A DNA stretch of 64,000 bases, from assembly GCA_966250015.1 (NCBI GenBank), contig CBINFS010000014.1, forward strand, positions 1 to 64,000, written 5' to 3'. Shown here piece by piece: positions 1 through 9,459 of the stretch. This stretch comes from CBINFS01 sp966250015 (GTDB taxonomy: Bacteria; Bacteroidota; Rhodothermia; Rhodothermales; DASSAV01). The notes under the pieces were generated by a model. The model ran no database searches. It was given only the letters and a program-made list of their open reading frames with translations, and was not told the DNA's origin. Made by a program: the position numbers and the translations under genes. Numbering within the stretch: the stretch's first letter is position 1; each line of letters starts with the position of its first letter.

Positions 1-396
1 GATCGACTCGTCGCCCGAGTAGTCGTAGAGCAGGTTCCACGACGAAAGCGCCATCATGATCTGGTCGCCTCCGATTCCACGCATGTCGTGTCTTGGATGC
101 CACACCTGATGGTTCATGTGGTACGGGATACCGTTCGAATCGGCCTCCATGTTCTTCCAGAACTCCCATACCTTTGTGATGACGAAATCGTACGCTTCGC
201 CGGGGTTCGTCGAGTACCAGGGGAGGATGTGGCCTTTATCGTCTACACGGACTGCATGGTAGACGATGGTGTCGGCCACGATCGAATCGCCGGATGGATG
301 AAGCAGGTCGTCGGGGATGCCCGGCCTATTCTGACTCTGGAAAGCGCATCCGGTAAAAAGGACGACCACGAACACAACGATCGATAGTTTATGCAT
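1..396 (-). CDS. Lipoprotein, 5' part only (cut by window edge)
   Basis: The first 132 codons of a minus-strand gene are open from an ATG at 396 to base 1, with no stop. The product begins MHKLSIVVFVVVLFTGC, a signal peptide with a lipobox whose Cys is residue 17, so it should be an envelope lipoprotein. The mature part is rich in Trp, His and Asp (WEFWKNMEAD, YHMNHQVWHP, GIGGDQIMMALSSW). This looks like a secreted carbohydrate-active or alpha/alpha-barrel protein, but I do not recognise the family. It is the last visible gene of the polysaccharide utilisation locus and lies about 200 bp after the dimethylformamidase-like gene. The start and lipoprotein nature are fairly secure; the function is unknown. 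Confidence 0.7.
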   Translation of the reverse strand, partial: MHKLSIVVFVVVLFTGCAFQSQNRPGIPDDLLHPSGDSIVADTIVYHAVRVDDKGHILPWYSTNPGEAYDFVITKVWEFWKNMEADSNGIPYHMNHQVWHPRHDMRGIGGDQIMMALSSWNLLYDYSGDESI

Positions 397-596
397 CTTC
401 CTCTCGTTTTGTTATGGGGGTGAACAATGCGCCGACACTCATGATTGCCCGTCGCCTATGATTCGAAAAAACAGACATACCGCATCCCTGCACCGGTTCG
501 TTCTCGCCCGATCGTTCAGCCGGAATCGGGGGCTTTGCCTTGACGTACAGGGAATGCGGAATGTCAGCAAACGTACTGGAATATGTCCTCCAACCG

Positions 597-2183
597 CTAT
601 TCGATCTTAACCGAAATCATTCGGTCGAGTACGTTCCTCGTGATCTGCCGGACTCGCTCGTCGCCCTGGCTGAAATCGAGGAACGGTGGATTGATGTAGG
701 CGGGAGGTGTGGATAGCACCTTGTTCCACCAGCAGGTACCGGCGTTGAATACGAGGTTCCCCTTCGGGGCCGTGTAGATCGTAGCCGCATGCCTGCGCTC
801 CATCGGCTGCCCTTCGTAGCGTCTGACCGGACCCTCGGCAAGCACCACGAGGTCCTTGTGTTGCTCGGCCACCGGATATCCGTGGAACTCCCATCCGATC
901 AGGTTCGGGATAAAGTCACCTTTTTTCATACCGGTGCCTTCAAACACCCAGTGGTCCGGCTCAGCGCACGTCCAGTCGCCAAGGCCTACGCCATAGGACT
1001 TTGCACCCATTATTTCGATATCGTCCAGACCGCCGGGAATTGACCGGATGCCGCGGTTCGGCCGCCCGTCGCTGCTCGTCAGCAGCTCGATCCGTCCCGA
1101 AACCGCGTTGCCGGAGAAGAAGGCAAGGCTGAGGCCCGCATCCCTCGCTTTGATGATGTTGTCGTTCAGCTGCTTGGTCCAGTACTCGTCGTGCCCTACC
1201 GAGAGCCACACCTTTCCACGTAGCAGGCCGGCCAGGTCCTCATGCGTATCGAGGTTCGAGATGTAGGTCACGTCGTATCCTTCCTTCTCGAGGAAGTACG
1301 CTAGCGGATACTCCGTCATCAGGAAGGTACCCGATCCGTTCGTCAGAGGCTCGAATGCAGCGGGATACCCGTTCCAGTAGATTGCATAGGGACGGTCAAA
1401 ACCGGCGGAATAGCTGTCAGGCTTCCGAGATTGCCAGGGGCCAGCCGGGCCGTCGTACATCGAACGCCACTGCGGCCAGCGGTTGTAGGCTTGCCACGTG
1501 AAGTCCGAAACCTGGAACAGGATGTCCGCCGGACGATCGTCACGGACTACGAAAATAAAGTACGCCTCCGACTCGGTCGCTCTCCAGGTGCTGAGCTTGC
1601 CGAGGTACACACCGCTTACCCAGTCGTCCGGAATGGTAATGGTGGCGGCAACCTCCCACTGGCACTCCTGAATGTTGTGTTCGCCGTCTTCTGGAGTCGG
1701 TTGCGGCTTCCCGGGTGCGAGGCCGGTGATGGGGTTCATGGTCATCATCAGGCGGGCACCCTTGCCACCGTAGTAGCCCATCCGGAAGATCTGGATCTGA
1801 TAGTTATCGGGAGGATCAGTGCTGACGTAGATCTTCAGCTCCTCCCCAGCCTTGATGCTCAAATGGGAGACGAAGCCCTCGATCTCTTTGCGCCGATGCC
1901 AGCCCAGATCGTAGGGTTCATTCTCGTGCCGCTTGACCTTGGTCAGGATCCAGTCGGTCGTGCCGGGCTTTGCATTTTCTGCACGGATGATGTCGTTTCT
2001 CGGAACGCGCCTCGCAGCACGATGGATCTCTCGACGTAGCTCTTCACTCGTGGCGGCCTCTGCCGGGTTCACCATCGAACCCAACCATCCGGCGCCAAGC
2101 ATGGCCGCACCGCTCTTGAGTATGTCCCTACGGCTGATATTCCCTCCGAGCGGCTTCGAAGTTCTGTTTTCTTCCATATTCAT
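597..2183 (-). CDS. Tat-exported N,N-dimethylformamidase large-subunit-like protein
   Basis: The protein matches the family of the catalytic large subunit of N,N-dimethylformamidase. That enzyme hydrolyses an amide using an iron held by two Tyr and one Glu. Motifs shared with the paralogue at 22807 include FRMGYYGG, WQAYNRWP, YDVTYISNLDTHED, GHDEYW and FNAGTCWW. Tyr residues in the YDVTY and GHDEYW motifs are candidate iron ligands by analogy. The N-terminus carries a Tat signal (SRRDILKSG followed by a hydrophobic stretch), so it is exported folded, which suits a metalloprotein. The start could be the ATG at 2183 or 2177; the frame is open further upstream only to a TTG. It follows FecR by about 100 bp at the end of the locus. 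The natural substrate is unknown; cleaving an N-acyl group from a sugar is my inference. Confidence 0.8.
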   Translation of the reverse strand: MNMEENRTSKPLGGNISRRDILKSGAAMLGAGWLGSMVNPAEAATSEELRREIHRAARRVPRNDIIRAENAKPGTTDWILTKVKRHENEPYDLGWHRRKEIEGFVSHLSIKAGEELKIYVSTDPPDNYQIQIFRMGYYGGKGARLMMTMNPITGLAPGKPQPTPEDGEHNIQECQWEVAATITIPDDWVSGVYLGKLSTWRATESEAYFIFVVRDDRPADILFQVSDFTWQAYNRWPQWRSMYDGPAGPWQSRKPDSYSAGFDRPYAIYWNGYPAAFEPLTNGSGTFLMTEYPLAYFLEKEGYDVTYISNLDTHEDLAGLLRGKVWLSVGHDEYWTKQLNDNIIKARDAGLSLAFFSGNAVSGRIELLTSSDGRPNRGIRSIPGGLDDIEIMGAKSYGVGLGDWTCAEPDHWVFEGTGMKKGDFIPNLIGWEFHGYPVAEQHKDLVVLAEGPVRRYEGQPMERRHAATIYTAPKGNLVFNAGTCWWNKVLSTPPAYINPPFLDFSQGDERVRQITRNVLDRMISVKIE

Positions 2184-2285
2184 GCGGATGTGTAATGGAG
2201 TGGACAACGGACCCGGGCTCTCCTCAATCCTGATTCCTCGCAATCGGGATGAACTAGCGCCAAAATCTATCGTGATAGTTTTGAT

Positions 2286-3335
2286 CTACGACTCAGTACT
2301 CGTCGGCTCAGCCTCTGCCGGATACACCGTGACGACTCGGCCATTTACCTCATATCGCAGCTTCATCGATTCAGCCACGACGTTCAAAATTTCTCTGAGC
2401 GGCTCGTCAGTAAACGTGGCAGTCAGGAGCGATTCACCGGCAACGCCTGCGGTGAGGCGTATTTCGAGATCGTACCAGCGCTCGAGCTCCTGGAATACCT
2501 CGGTTAGCGGCGTCCTGTCGAACGACAATCTGCCTTCCGTCCAGGAGAGATAGGTGCCAAGTGGAACGTTTCGCCTCACTTTGATGCCGCCCTTGCTCGA
2601 CAGCAGACCCATATCCGCACGCGTTAACACCGTAGCCGTCTCCTGCGTCTGCCTGCGCTCCCGCAACGAAACTTTCCCTTCCGCCACGACAACCTGTACG
2701 CTTTCACTTTCACCAACGGAGCGTACGTTGAACTCCGTCCCCAATACCTCCACAATTGCGTTCCTCGTATGGACCACGAAGGGACGGTTGACATCACGGG
2801 CGACCTTAAAGAACGCTTCTCCTTCGACGTGAACCTCGCGGATCTCGGTGGCGAACGTCACCGGGATGGTGAGCTTGCTCTCCACGTTGAGCATGACCGT
2901 CGTCCCGTCAACCAGGTTGATCGTAGCCCTCTGACCACGCTTCGTAGCGTAAACCCTTTCGGTGGGAGCCACCGGGGCTTCCTTTCGCTGCTCAGGCACG
3001 AAAAGCACGACAGCGATGCCGACGATGACCAAAAGTCCAATGATGCGATAGATGGGAGACAACCGTCTCTTCTTTGACTGGATTGGAGGGCGGTCGACGA
3101 ACCTGCTCTCTCTTTCCTCCTGAGCCGTTTTCCAGCTCACTTTCTCCCAGGCCGCCGTGACGTCGAATCGCTGCGGTACTGCTCGGGCCAACTCACAGAT
3201 CTGACGTAACTCCTCTACCGTCCGGGCATATTCTGGATCAGCCTTCATCAACGCGGTGATGCTTTTCGCCTCGTCTTCCGAGGCCTCCCCCGCGAAGAAT
3301 TTGCCCATGAGGTTCCAGTCGATATGCTCGTTCAT
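2286..3335 (-). CDS. FecR-family anti-sigma factor
   Basis: This is a 349-residue inner-membrane anti-sigma factor of the FecR type. It would hold an ECF sigma factor inactive until a TonB-dependent receptor signals substrate binding. The N-terminal cytoplasmic part (DWNLMGKFFAGEASEDEAKSI) resembles the sigma-binding DUF4880 region. One membrane helix follows (IIGLLVIVGIAVVLFV, about residues 98-114). After it come a FecR domain (ATINLVDGTTVMLN, GEAFFKV, VLGTEFNVRS) and a C-terminal DUF4974/STN-like domain (LSFDRTPLTEVFQELERWYDLEI). I chose the ATG at 3335 because the family normally starts with this segment. No sigma gene adjoins it. The nearest is at 15585, next to the SusC whose STN domain would signal to it, so the pair appears split across the locus. 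Confidence 0.88.
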   Translation of the reverse strand: MNEHIDWNLMGKFFAGEASEDEAKSITALMKADPEYARTVEELRQICELARAVPQRFDVTAAWEKVSWKTAQEERESRFVDRPPIQSKKRRLSPIYRIIGLLVIVGIAVVLFVPEQRKEAPVAPTERVYATKRGQRATINLVDGTTVMLNVESKLTIPVTFATEIREVHVEGEAFFKVARDVNRPFVVHTRNAIVEVLGTEFNVRSVGESESVQVVVAEGKVSLRERRQTQETATVLTRADMGLLSSKGGIKVRRNVPLGTYLSWTEGRLSFDRTPLTEVFQELERWYDLEIRLTAGVAGESLLTATFTDEPLREILNVVAESMKLRYEVNGRVVTVYPAEAEPTSTES

Positions 3336-3760
3336 GCGAATACTATTTCCGATGTTCAATGCCGGAGCAATTCCACTGGCGCCGTCAGCCCCGTGCATGA
3401 GCCCCCGATTACCAGACAATTCAGTGTACTCCCACCCGGACAGCGACGATAATCTTCACGCAATCTGCAAGACCAGACCTTATTACAGTTCATTATTAAC
3501 CACTAACTGTCCCAGACCGTAACACCATGTCTTGAAAAACTCCTCGTGGAGGCCGTAACGGCTGCCGCATATTTCCATTCAGAGAAATCTGATTACAGGC
3601 TTCGCTCCTCTTTCAAAGATTTATTGCTTTGTCCGAGCTCTGTTATGCTACAAACTTCAAACACTCAAACTACGGGATATGCAGCATAATCGTGTTCGTT
3701 CAGGTATCGAAACATTAAAATACTATTATCATCGTTTTTGGTAACCGGCCGTCCGGACGG
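3336..3760. other. Intergenic region upstream of the FecR gene
   Basis: This 425-bp AT-richer gap separates the second GH28-like gene from FecR. I see no convincing coding frame or RNA gene. A 12-bp perfect palindrome (CCGTCCGGACGG, 3749-3760) abuts the stop codon of the GH28-like gene but lacks a T tract, so it is not a standard terminator. The gap is long enough for FecR to have its own promoter, which would uncouple it from the GH operon. Confidence 0.5.
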
Positions 3761-5401
3761 TCATGTCTCTGGATGAGAAATTGCTTTACGAAGCGTGGTC
3801 CCTTCCAGTACAATCTCTTTTCCGTTAGCTGCGGCCGGATTAGCCGAGACTACGGCAGAATCTATAAGCACGTTATTCACGTTGACACACTGGATCCCGT
3901 GCGTGAAAAAAGGAGGCAAATCCTCACCCCATCTGAGCACAAAGTCTCGAATGACCAGGTTGTCGACGTGCTGTGCGTACAGACCGGGGATGTCGTGCTC
4001 AAACAGCTGGCGCTCGGGATCAGCGGAGGGCCGCAAATCGAGGTTTCCACCTTTCGTCATCGTTTCGCGGCCACGGCGCACACGGAGATGGACGTTGTTA
4101 AACTGAATGTTGTCCATCGCATGCTCCTGTGTTCCGTACACCATGATGCCGTGCTCGCCCGTTGCGGTGACGTTCGTGAACTGGACGTCGCGAATACGCC
4201 CTACCGGTTCGCCTTCAAACCTGGAAATGGCGGAGAGGTGAATCGGGTCGCCATTCCCCCACCAGTGCCCATCGTGTAGCCGGGTTTCGATGATGATGTT
4301 GGAAAACACGAGCTCCTCAATATCGGCCGCGTCCCGTGCAAACACGCCGATCCCACGGTTCGAATCGTAAATGGCGATATTGTTGAAGCTGAGCCTGCGA
4401 ATCGGGTGCTGGCCGTATCCAACACGTATTCCGGACGAGCGCGATTGCAGATGACAGTTGGTCACCTGGATGTTCTCCACGTATGGGGTCTTATTCCCGT
4501 GGGTGTATCGGTCCTGCTCTTCGGAAGTATATCCTGGAGTGTTCTCGATTTTTGCAAAACCGGTGATCGCAATTGCGTCGTCACCCGCCCGAATGTCACA
4601 GTTAGCAATGCGGATATTCCTCGAAACGGTGATGTGAATCCCATCACTGTTCGGAACCATCAGGTTGTTGAGGATGGATATCCCGTCGACCAGCACGCCG
4701 TCGCAATACCCGAAGCGTATGGTCCATATTGGCGCGTCCTTTATGGTGACGCCTTTCATGGTAACCCGATTGCTGTGGTAGAACTCGATGAGGAACCCAT
4801 AGGGAACCCGGTTTCGTGCAATCGGGCCATCCGGCGAGAATTTGCCGTCTGGCAGGTAGTTCTCCTTTTGCCGGGTCCTCGACCGATCGAAGTCACGGGG
4901 GGAGTGGCTCCGGGTTTGGTCGTAATATTGAGTACCGGCGCCGTTGATGACCCCTTCGCCGGTGACGCTCACGTCTTCGGCGTCCTCACAGAAAATGACG
5001 CCGTGCCGGCGATACGTACTGTGATAATCCTCCCGGTTCCCGCTGGCGAGCAGCTCAGCGCCCTGCACGAGGTGCAGGTTGACCCCACTTTTGAGGATGA
5101 TAGTCCCGGTAATGAAGGTGCCCGCGGGAACGAGAACGATCCCCCCACCAGCTTCATGGCAGGCATCTACCGCCTGCTGAATGGCTGCCGTAGAGTTTTG
5201 ACCCGCCACCGCACCGTAATCGAGGATGTTATACGTGCTTGAAGGGTTTGCCGCAGGTGCACCGGTGACTGGACCGGCGCTGGCCACGCTAACCGACGAG
5301 CCGAGCAGGCCAGCTCCGGCCATTGCCAGCCCGTGCGTGATAACCGCCCGACGATTCATTACTGATTTAGACAACTGCGTATCGGCTACTTTATTCTTCA
5401 T
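3761..5401 (-). CDS. GH28-like polygalacturonase-fold glycosidase (second of pair)
   Basis: This 546-residue protein has a right-handed beta-helix of the GH28/pectin-lyase fold. The N-terminal NILDYGAVAGQNSTAAIQQA, the GTFITGTIILKSGVNLHL segment and repeated strands of the NIQVTNCHL type support this. Of the GH28 catalytic motifs, NSDGIHI (the N-x-D) and AGDDAIAI (the DD) are present. The usual G-H-G is replaced by RSSGIRVGYG, so the His is missing. The N-terminus has a Tat-like signal (MNRRAVITHGLAMAGAG, from residue 15). The ATG at 5401 overlaps the upstream stop as ATGA, which supports this start and translational coupling. Likely substrates are galacturonan, rhamnogalacturonan or another uronic-acid polymer. 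Activity is uncertain given the altered motif. Confidence 0.85.
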   Translation of the reverse strand: MKNKVADTQLSKSVMNRRAVITHGLAMAGAGLLGSSVSVASAGPVTGAPAANPSSTYNILDYGAVAGQNSTAAIQQAVDACHEAGGGIVLVPAGTFITGTIILKSGVNLHLVQGAELLASGNREDYHSTYRRHGVIFCEDAEDVSVTGEGVINGAGTQYYDQTRSHSPRDFDRSRTRQKENYLPDGKFSPDGPIARNRVPYGFLIEFYHSNRVTMKGVTIKDAPIWTIRFGYCDGVLVDGISILNNLMVPNSDGIHITVSRNIRIANCDIRAGDDAIAITGFAKIENTPGYTSEEQDRYTHGNKTPYVENIQVTNCHLQSRSSGIRVGYGQHPIRRLSFNNIAIYDSNRGIGVFARDAADIEELVFSNIIIETRLHDGHWWGNGDPIHLSAISRFEGEPVGRIRDVQFTNVTATGEHGIMVYGTQEHAMDNIQFNNVHLRVRRGRETMTKGGNLDLRPSADPERQLFEHDIPGLYAQHVDNLVIRDFVLRWGEDLPPFFTHGIQCVNVNNVLIDSAVVSANPAAANGKEIVLEGTTLRKAISHPET

Positions 5402-7044
5402 CTGGAAACGATTTCGACGCCCTGCCTCAGGCTCTCCTCTTCAAACGTGATCTCCTGGCTGGCTTTCTTCACGTAGTTGTTGGTTACGATGATGTCTTTG
5501 CTTGCCGCCCCCTTTACGTGAATGAACGTACCCGTTCCTTCCGGAGCTCTCGATTCGCGGATGATGCCGTCCGAGGAGTTTTCAATCACGATAGCCGGAG
5601 CATCGCTTCCCTTGAGCCCCTGCCGCCCTTCGAAGGAGTCGATGACGAAGTCCTTGACGTCCCTCAGAACCAGTGCGCTTTGCCATTTGGGCTCCGTCTG
5701 ATCCTCCCTCCACTTCACCGAATAGTCGCGGATCTTCAGGCCGTTTACGTGCTCGAACACGAGAGAGTGTGTGGCGCGTTTGTCCTGATAATCCTCGATG
5801 TCCATGTATTGATGGACGTTCGAGAGCGTGATGTTTTCGAGCGGTTGATCGGGATGACCCGTAAAGACACTGGTGCCTCTGGAGTGCGAAATGACGTTGT
5901 TTATGATGACGTCTTTGATCTGCCCCAGCTTTGAATCAGGATTCCTCTTTTCGAGCAGAACCTTGATCATGTCCGCGTCGCCCCACCAGTTCCAGTGGCG
6001 CCGGTTCCCTTCGATGGTGATGTTGCTGAAGATGACGTGGCTGACGACGGCGCCGTCCATCACGTCGATCCCCATCCCTTTATTCGTATTCCGAACCGTA
6101 CAATTGTTGAATACGATGTGTTTGATGTCGGCAAAGGTTTCGGTCCCAAACTTCAGCGCGCAAGAGGACGAAGAAAGCACGCAGTTGGTCACCACGACGT
6201 TTTCTGTAGGACGAACCTCCTGGCCTTCGCGTCCGGGCGTCTTCAGCACGATCGAATCGTCTGCGGTTACGATGATCGAGTCCGATATCGTGACGTTGGA
6301 CGTAGAGCAGATGTCGATCCCATCCGCATTGACACCCTTTTCCAGATCCGAATAGATGTAGACCCCCCTGACGTGTACGCGGTCGCAATTGTTGAGGCGG
6401 ACGTTCCAGAGCGGTGAATGGATGATCGAAACACCTTCCAGCAGGACGTTATAGCAGTCATCCAGAATGAACATGTAGACGTTCATCGCCTCGCTGTCGC
6501 GGTAATAACGGCGCATGTCGACGCCGGCGGCCCGTGCCGTCTCGATGGCTTCTATGATGTAGGTGTCCACACCGCGCATTTCCTCGAACACGTATCGGGC
6601 CAGGCCGTCGAGCGTCCCGCCGCCGGTTACGGAGATGTTTTTAGCACCGCGGGCATAGATCAAAGACCGCGAGCCCCGCTCGAAGTCGTCCCGATTTTGG
6701 CTCAAAAAGATCGTCGCTCCGGCCTCGACGTTGAGCGTCACATTGTCCTTAAGGACAATCGTGCCGGTGGTATACTCTCCCGGCGGAACGTTTACGGTGC
6801 CGCCGCCACGGGTCACGCAGGCTTCTATCGCATCCCGGAAGGCTTGCGTGGCATTGTCTTCCCGCTTTCCAGTGGCCCCGTAATCCGTAACGTTAAAGAT
6901 CGGGCTTCCACCTACAGCCCGGGGTCTTAAGGATTGCTCGGGCAACATGGGGGTCACGAGCATACCGGCGCCTGCCATCCAGGCCCCGTGCTTGAGCACG
7001 TCCCGCCTGTTCATTTTTCCGTCAGAAGGCATTGTGTCACGCAT
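5398..7044 (-). CDS. GH28-like polygalacturonase-fold glycosidase (first of pair)
   Basis: This 548-residue beta-helix protein is related to its downstream neighbour. It opens with FNVTDYGATGKREDNATQAF, typical of GH28. Catalytic-type motifs are NADGIDI and TADDSIVLK, and where GH28 has G-H-G it has SSSCALKFGTET, again without His. A Tat signal is clear (MNRRDVLKHGAWMAGAGML, from residue 11), so the product is exported folded to the periplasm or beyond. Alternative ATG starts lie at 7032 and 7014; all keep the Tat motif. It lies 42 bp after the GH101-like gene and ends in an ATGA overlap with the next GH28-like gene, so the three are probably co-transcribed. Sequence divergence between the two copies suggests different linkages or substrates. 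Confidence 0.86.
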   Translation of the reverse strand: MRDTMPSDGKMNRRDVLKHGAWMAGAGMLVTPMLPEQSLRPRAVGGSPIFNVTDYGATGKREDNATQAFRDAIEACVTRGGGTVNVPPGEYTTGTIVLKDNVTLNVEAGATIFLSQNRDDFERGSRSLIYARGAKNISVTGGGTLDGLARYVFEEMRGVDTYIIEAIETARAAGVDMRRYYRDSEAMNVYMFILDDCYNVLLEGVSIIHSPLWNVRLNNCDRVHVRGVYIYSDLEKGVNADGIDICSTSNVTISDSIIVTADDSIVLKTPGREGQEVRPTENVVVTNCVLSSSSCALKFGTETFADIKHIVFNNCTVRNTNKGMGIDVMDGAVVSHVIFSNITIEGNRRHWNWWGDADMIKVLLEKRNPDSKLGQIKDVIINNVISHSRGTSVFTGHPDQPLENITLSNVHQYMDIEDYQDKRATHSLVFEHVNGLKIRDYSVKWREDQTEPKWQSALVLRDVKDFVIDSFEGRQGLKGSDAPAIVIENSSDGIIRESRAPEGTGTFIHVKGAASKDIIVTNNYVKKASQEITFEEESLRQGVEIVSR

Positions 7045-7086
7045 GTGTATTTGGGTACTAATTTCAATCCGTAAAAAAGCCAGAGA

Positions 7087-9297
7087 TCAGGAGGGCTGCC
7101 CCAGATAAACCACCTTGTAGGGCGTCTCGGGCTCGGCGGTGAACTCGATGTTTCCGCCTGCCACCGTGAAGGCCACCTCGTCCCTCGTCCCGTCAGCCTT
7201 CATCTTCAACACCCGAATCCGCGAGCTGTCCGCCCAGCCCGGATCCAGCGCGTACCGGAGCACGCCCCCGTCGCGGCTGCACGCGAAGTACACGTTCTCC
7301 TTCTCCGGCACGAAGCTCGTGTAGTTTTCGGCGATCACCCGTCCGTCAGAAAGCACGACGCGGTAGGTGTCGGCCGGCACATTGACCTCGACGATGGTGC
7401 CGTCATCGTACACTACACGTTCGAGGTCACCCTCCTTCTCGTACGACTTCATCTCCTTGCCGTAGAGCTTGATCTTGGGAAGAGCGTCGAGGATGTACTC
7501 GTGCGGGTCGAAGACCGAACGCCTATTGGTAAAGCTTTCGCCTCGCTGACCGTAGAGGAATCGCTTCAGATTCTGCGAGTTGTCGCTGATCTTCATCCCG
7601 TAGCTGGTTTTCCCATGATAGATGAAGGGGATCAGCGGGATGCTTTCCTCATTCTCGAAGTAGACGTTATCGAAGGCGATGATATTGCCGAAGCTTCCGA
7701 CGTGCCCGACCCAGAATCCGGTAAAGTCTTCCGTCGCAACGTCGATCCCGCGCTTGTTGAACTCCCGGACGATCGCCAGCTTACCCTCAAAGTTCTTTAC
7801 GGCTCCTGCCGGGTTTTCAGGATCGAAGTTGTACTTCCTGCCGCCGTTGTACCCACCGGCCATCACGTCGATGAAATAGGCGTCTTTGACTGGATACCGG
7901 TCAAGTGTCGCATTCACCCGATCAAGACCCGACTTTTGAGCGTACTGGTGGGCACAGATCAGATATGAAGGCCGCTCCTCCCAGACACCGCCGATCATGA
8001 GGTTACCCTGTGCATCGCGGCAGATGATGTCCGGATCCCAGGCAGGGCTGTCCTGATAGGCATCGTCGTAGTTGTCGTGGAAGGTGACCGTAACGTTGTA
8101 CTTCCGGGCTTCCTCGATCAGGCGCACCAGCCCGTCGTACCCGCCCAGGTTCTCGTTTACGACATCAACGGCCGGATAGCCGGAATCGTGGCCGGTGTAC
8201 TGCCACCCAAGTAGGTAAAGCACGTAGGCTGCGGAATCGGTCTGTGCCGCAAATTCCTTGATTCTGTCCAGGACTTCGTCGAACGGCAGCTCCTCCCGCG
8301 TCCCCGTCGGATCCCTTTGCGTCGGCGGACGGTCAACGAATGCTCTCACGAATGCTTTGTCCGCATAGTAGGGATTGGGGGTGGCATCGATCCGCTCCCT
8401 GAGCACCTTCGCCCCGTCTACCCACGACACCTCCCCGTCTCCATCATGGTCCCCCACCACCGTCACCACCACCGACGTCCCCTCCTGCACCCTCAGCAAA
8501 TACGCCGGATCCACCACCGGCACGATCGGACCAAACTCCTCCAGGTCGTACTCCTTCAACCGGTGCATCAGCTTCATCGACAACGACCCGTACTTCACAC
8601 CGCCTGCCTCAAACACCTCCACAATCCCGTGATCCTCCAAACTCTCCGTGTCCACCAACCCCAACACCTCCCCGTTGTAGACCATCGCCTCCAAGATCGC
8701 GTTCAACCAGTCAATCTCGTACTCGTACACCTTCTCACTCGCCTTCGCCACGTCGATCAACCGTCCCGAATCCGCCGAGATCGCCAGCTTCGCTACACCC
8801 TCGTCCGCCCGCACGGTCACCAACCCCGGCATGACCACGTGGATCAGGTAGTAGTCCCCGTGCTCGACAACCTTGTCCAGCTCGACCGTCAACCCGTCGC
8901 CGTCAAGCCGGTAGTGCAGGTCAAACTCGACCGCCACCTCGCCCGCCTGCGTGACCGTGGTGTGGTAGACGACCCCCTGTGCGGCCGGGCTCTGACGCAC
9001 CTGGTACGTCACGTCCGCGGTGTCGAGCACAACCGCCTCGACACCCTTGAAGACGAGGATCTCGGGACCGGTGCCGCGCACGTCGCCGAGGAGCGTGCCG
9101 CCGGTGGGCTTGTGCAGGTACTCGCTCACGCCGGGCTTGTCCTGCATGAGCGTGACCCGGACGTCGCCGTTTTCAAGCACGTAGTCGCCCGTGTAGTCCC
9201 GCGTGAACGAACAACCCCCCAATAGCACCATGTGCAATAGAAGGATCAGCGTAATACTTAGAACTCTGGGCAATGTCTGACGTGCTTGGTGGGGCAT
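7087..9297 (-). CDS. GH101-like glycoside hydrolase lipoprotein
   Basis: This 736-residue lipoprotein (start ATG 9297, signal ending LLGGC, lipid Cys at residue 29) is similar in layout to GH101 endo-alpha-N-acetylgalactosaminidases. It has an N-terminal beta-sandwich to about residue 280, then a calcium-loop segment DHDGDGEVSWVDGAKVL (residues 283-299, with Asp at 283, 285, 287 and 294). A TIM-barrel domain follows, with YLLGWQYTGHDSGYP, FHDNYDDAY, DAYFIDVMAGG and VATEDFTGFWVG, where acidic residues could be catalytic. A small beta domain ends the protein. The GH101 link rests on the W-x-DGA calcium segment and barrel order, from memory of the family. It could be a related unclassified family, and activity on alpha-GalNAc is unproven. 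It is the first enzyme after susD, behind a strong hairpin. Confidence 0.7.
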   Translation of the reverse strand: MPHQARQTLPRVLSITLILLLHMVLLGGCSFTRDYTGDYVLENGDVRVTLMQDKPGVSEYLHKPTGGTLLGDVRGTGPEILVFKGVEAVVLDTADVTYQVRQSPAAQGVVYHTTVTQAGEVAVEFDLHYRLDGDGLTVELDKVVEHGDYYLIHVVMPGLVTVRADEGVAKLAISADSGRLIDVAKASEKVYEYEIDWLNAILEAMVYNGEVLGLVDTESLEDHGIVEVFEAGGVKYGSLSMKLMHRLKEYDLEEFGPIVPVVDPAYLLRVQEGTSVVVTVVGDHDGDGEVSWVDGAKVLRERIDATPNPYYADKAFVRAFVDRPPTQRDPTGTREELPFDEVLDRIKEFAAQTDSAAYVLYLLGWQYTGHDSGYPAVDVVNENLGGYDGLVRLIEEARKYNVTVTFHDNYDDAYQDSPAWDPDIICRDAQGNLMIGGVWEERPSYLICAHQYAQKSGLDRVNATLDRYPVKDAYFIDVMAGGYNGGRKYNFDPENPAGAVKNFEGKLAIVREFNKRGIDVATEDFTGFWVGHVGSFGNIIAFDNVYFENEESIPLIPFIYHGKTSYGMKISDNSQNLKRFLYGQRGESFTNRRSVFDPHEYILDALPKIKLYGKEMKSYEKEGDLERVVYDDGTIVEVNVPADTYRVVLSDGRVIAENYTSFVPEKENVYFACSRDGGVLRYALDPGWADSSRIRVLKMKADGTRDEVAFTVAGGNIEFTAEPETPYKVVYLGQPS

Positions 9298-9459
9298 GGT
9301 CTCACCACGGGATACGGTAGTCAAAAGAACGTACACCTGATGCCTGAGAACCTTTGAGAGGCACATGCCTTCGAGTATCCCGCTTTGCCGGGGAGGCCTT
9401 CCTGTTCAGGAAGTTGATATTGGTTGACTCACCGTAACAGACCGGCTCAGGCGAAATAG

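Noticed and set aside
8401..8460. Possible dockerin in the GH101-like protein
   Set aside because: Only one calcium loop is present, whereas a dockerin needs two, and the loop lies inside the GH101-like layout.
8317..9225. His- and Arg-rich plus-strand frame opposite the GH101-like gene
   Set aside because: The HHRHHHRR-type composition comes from the codon bias of the opposite strand.
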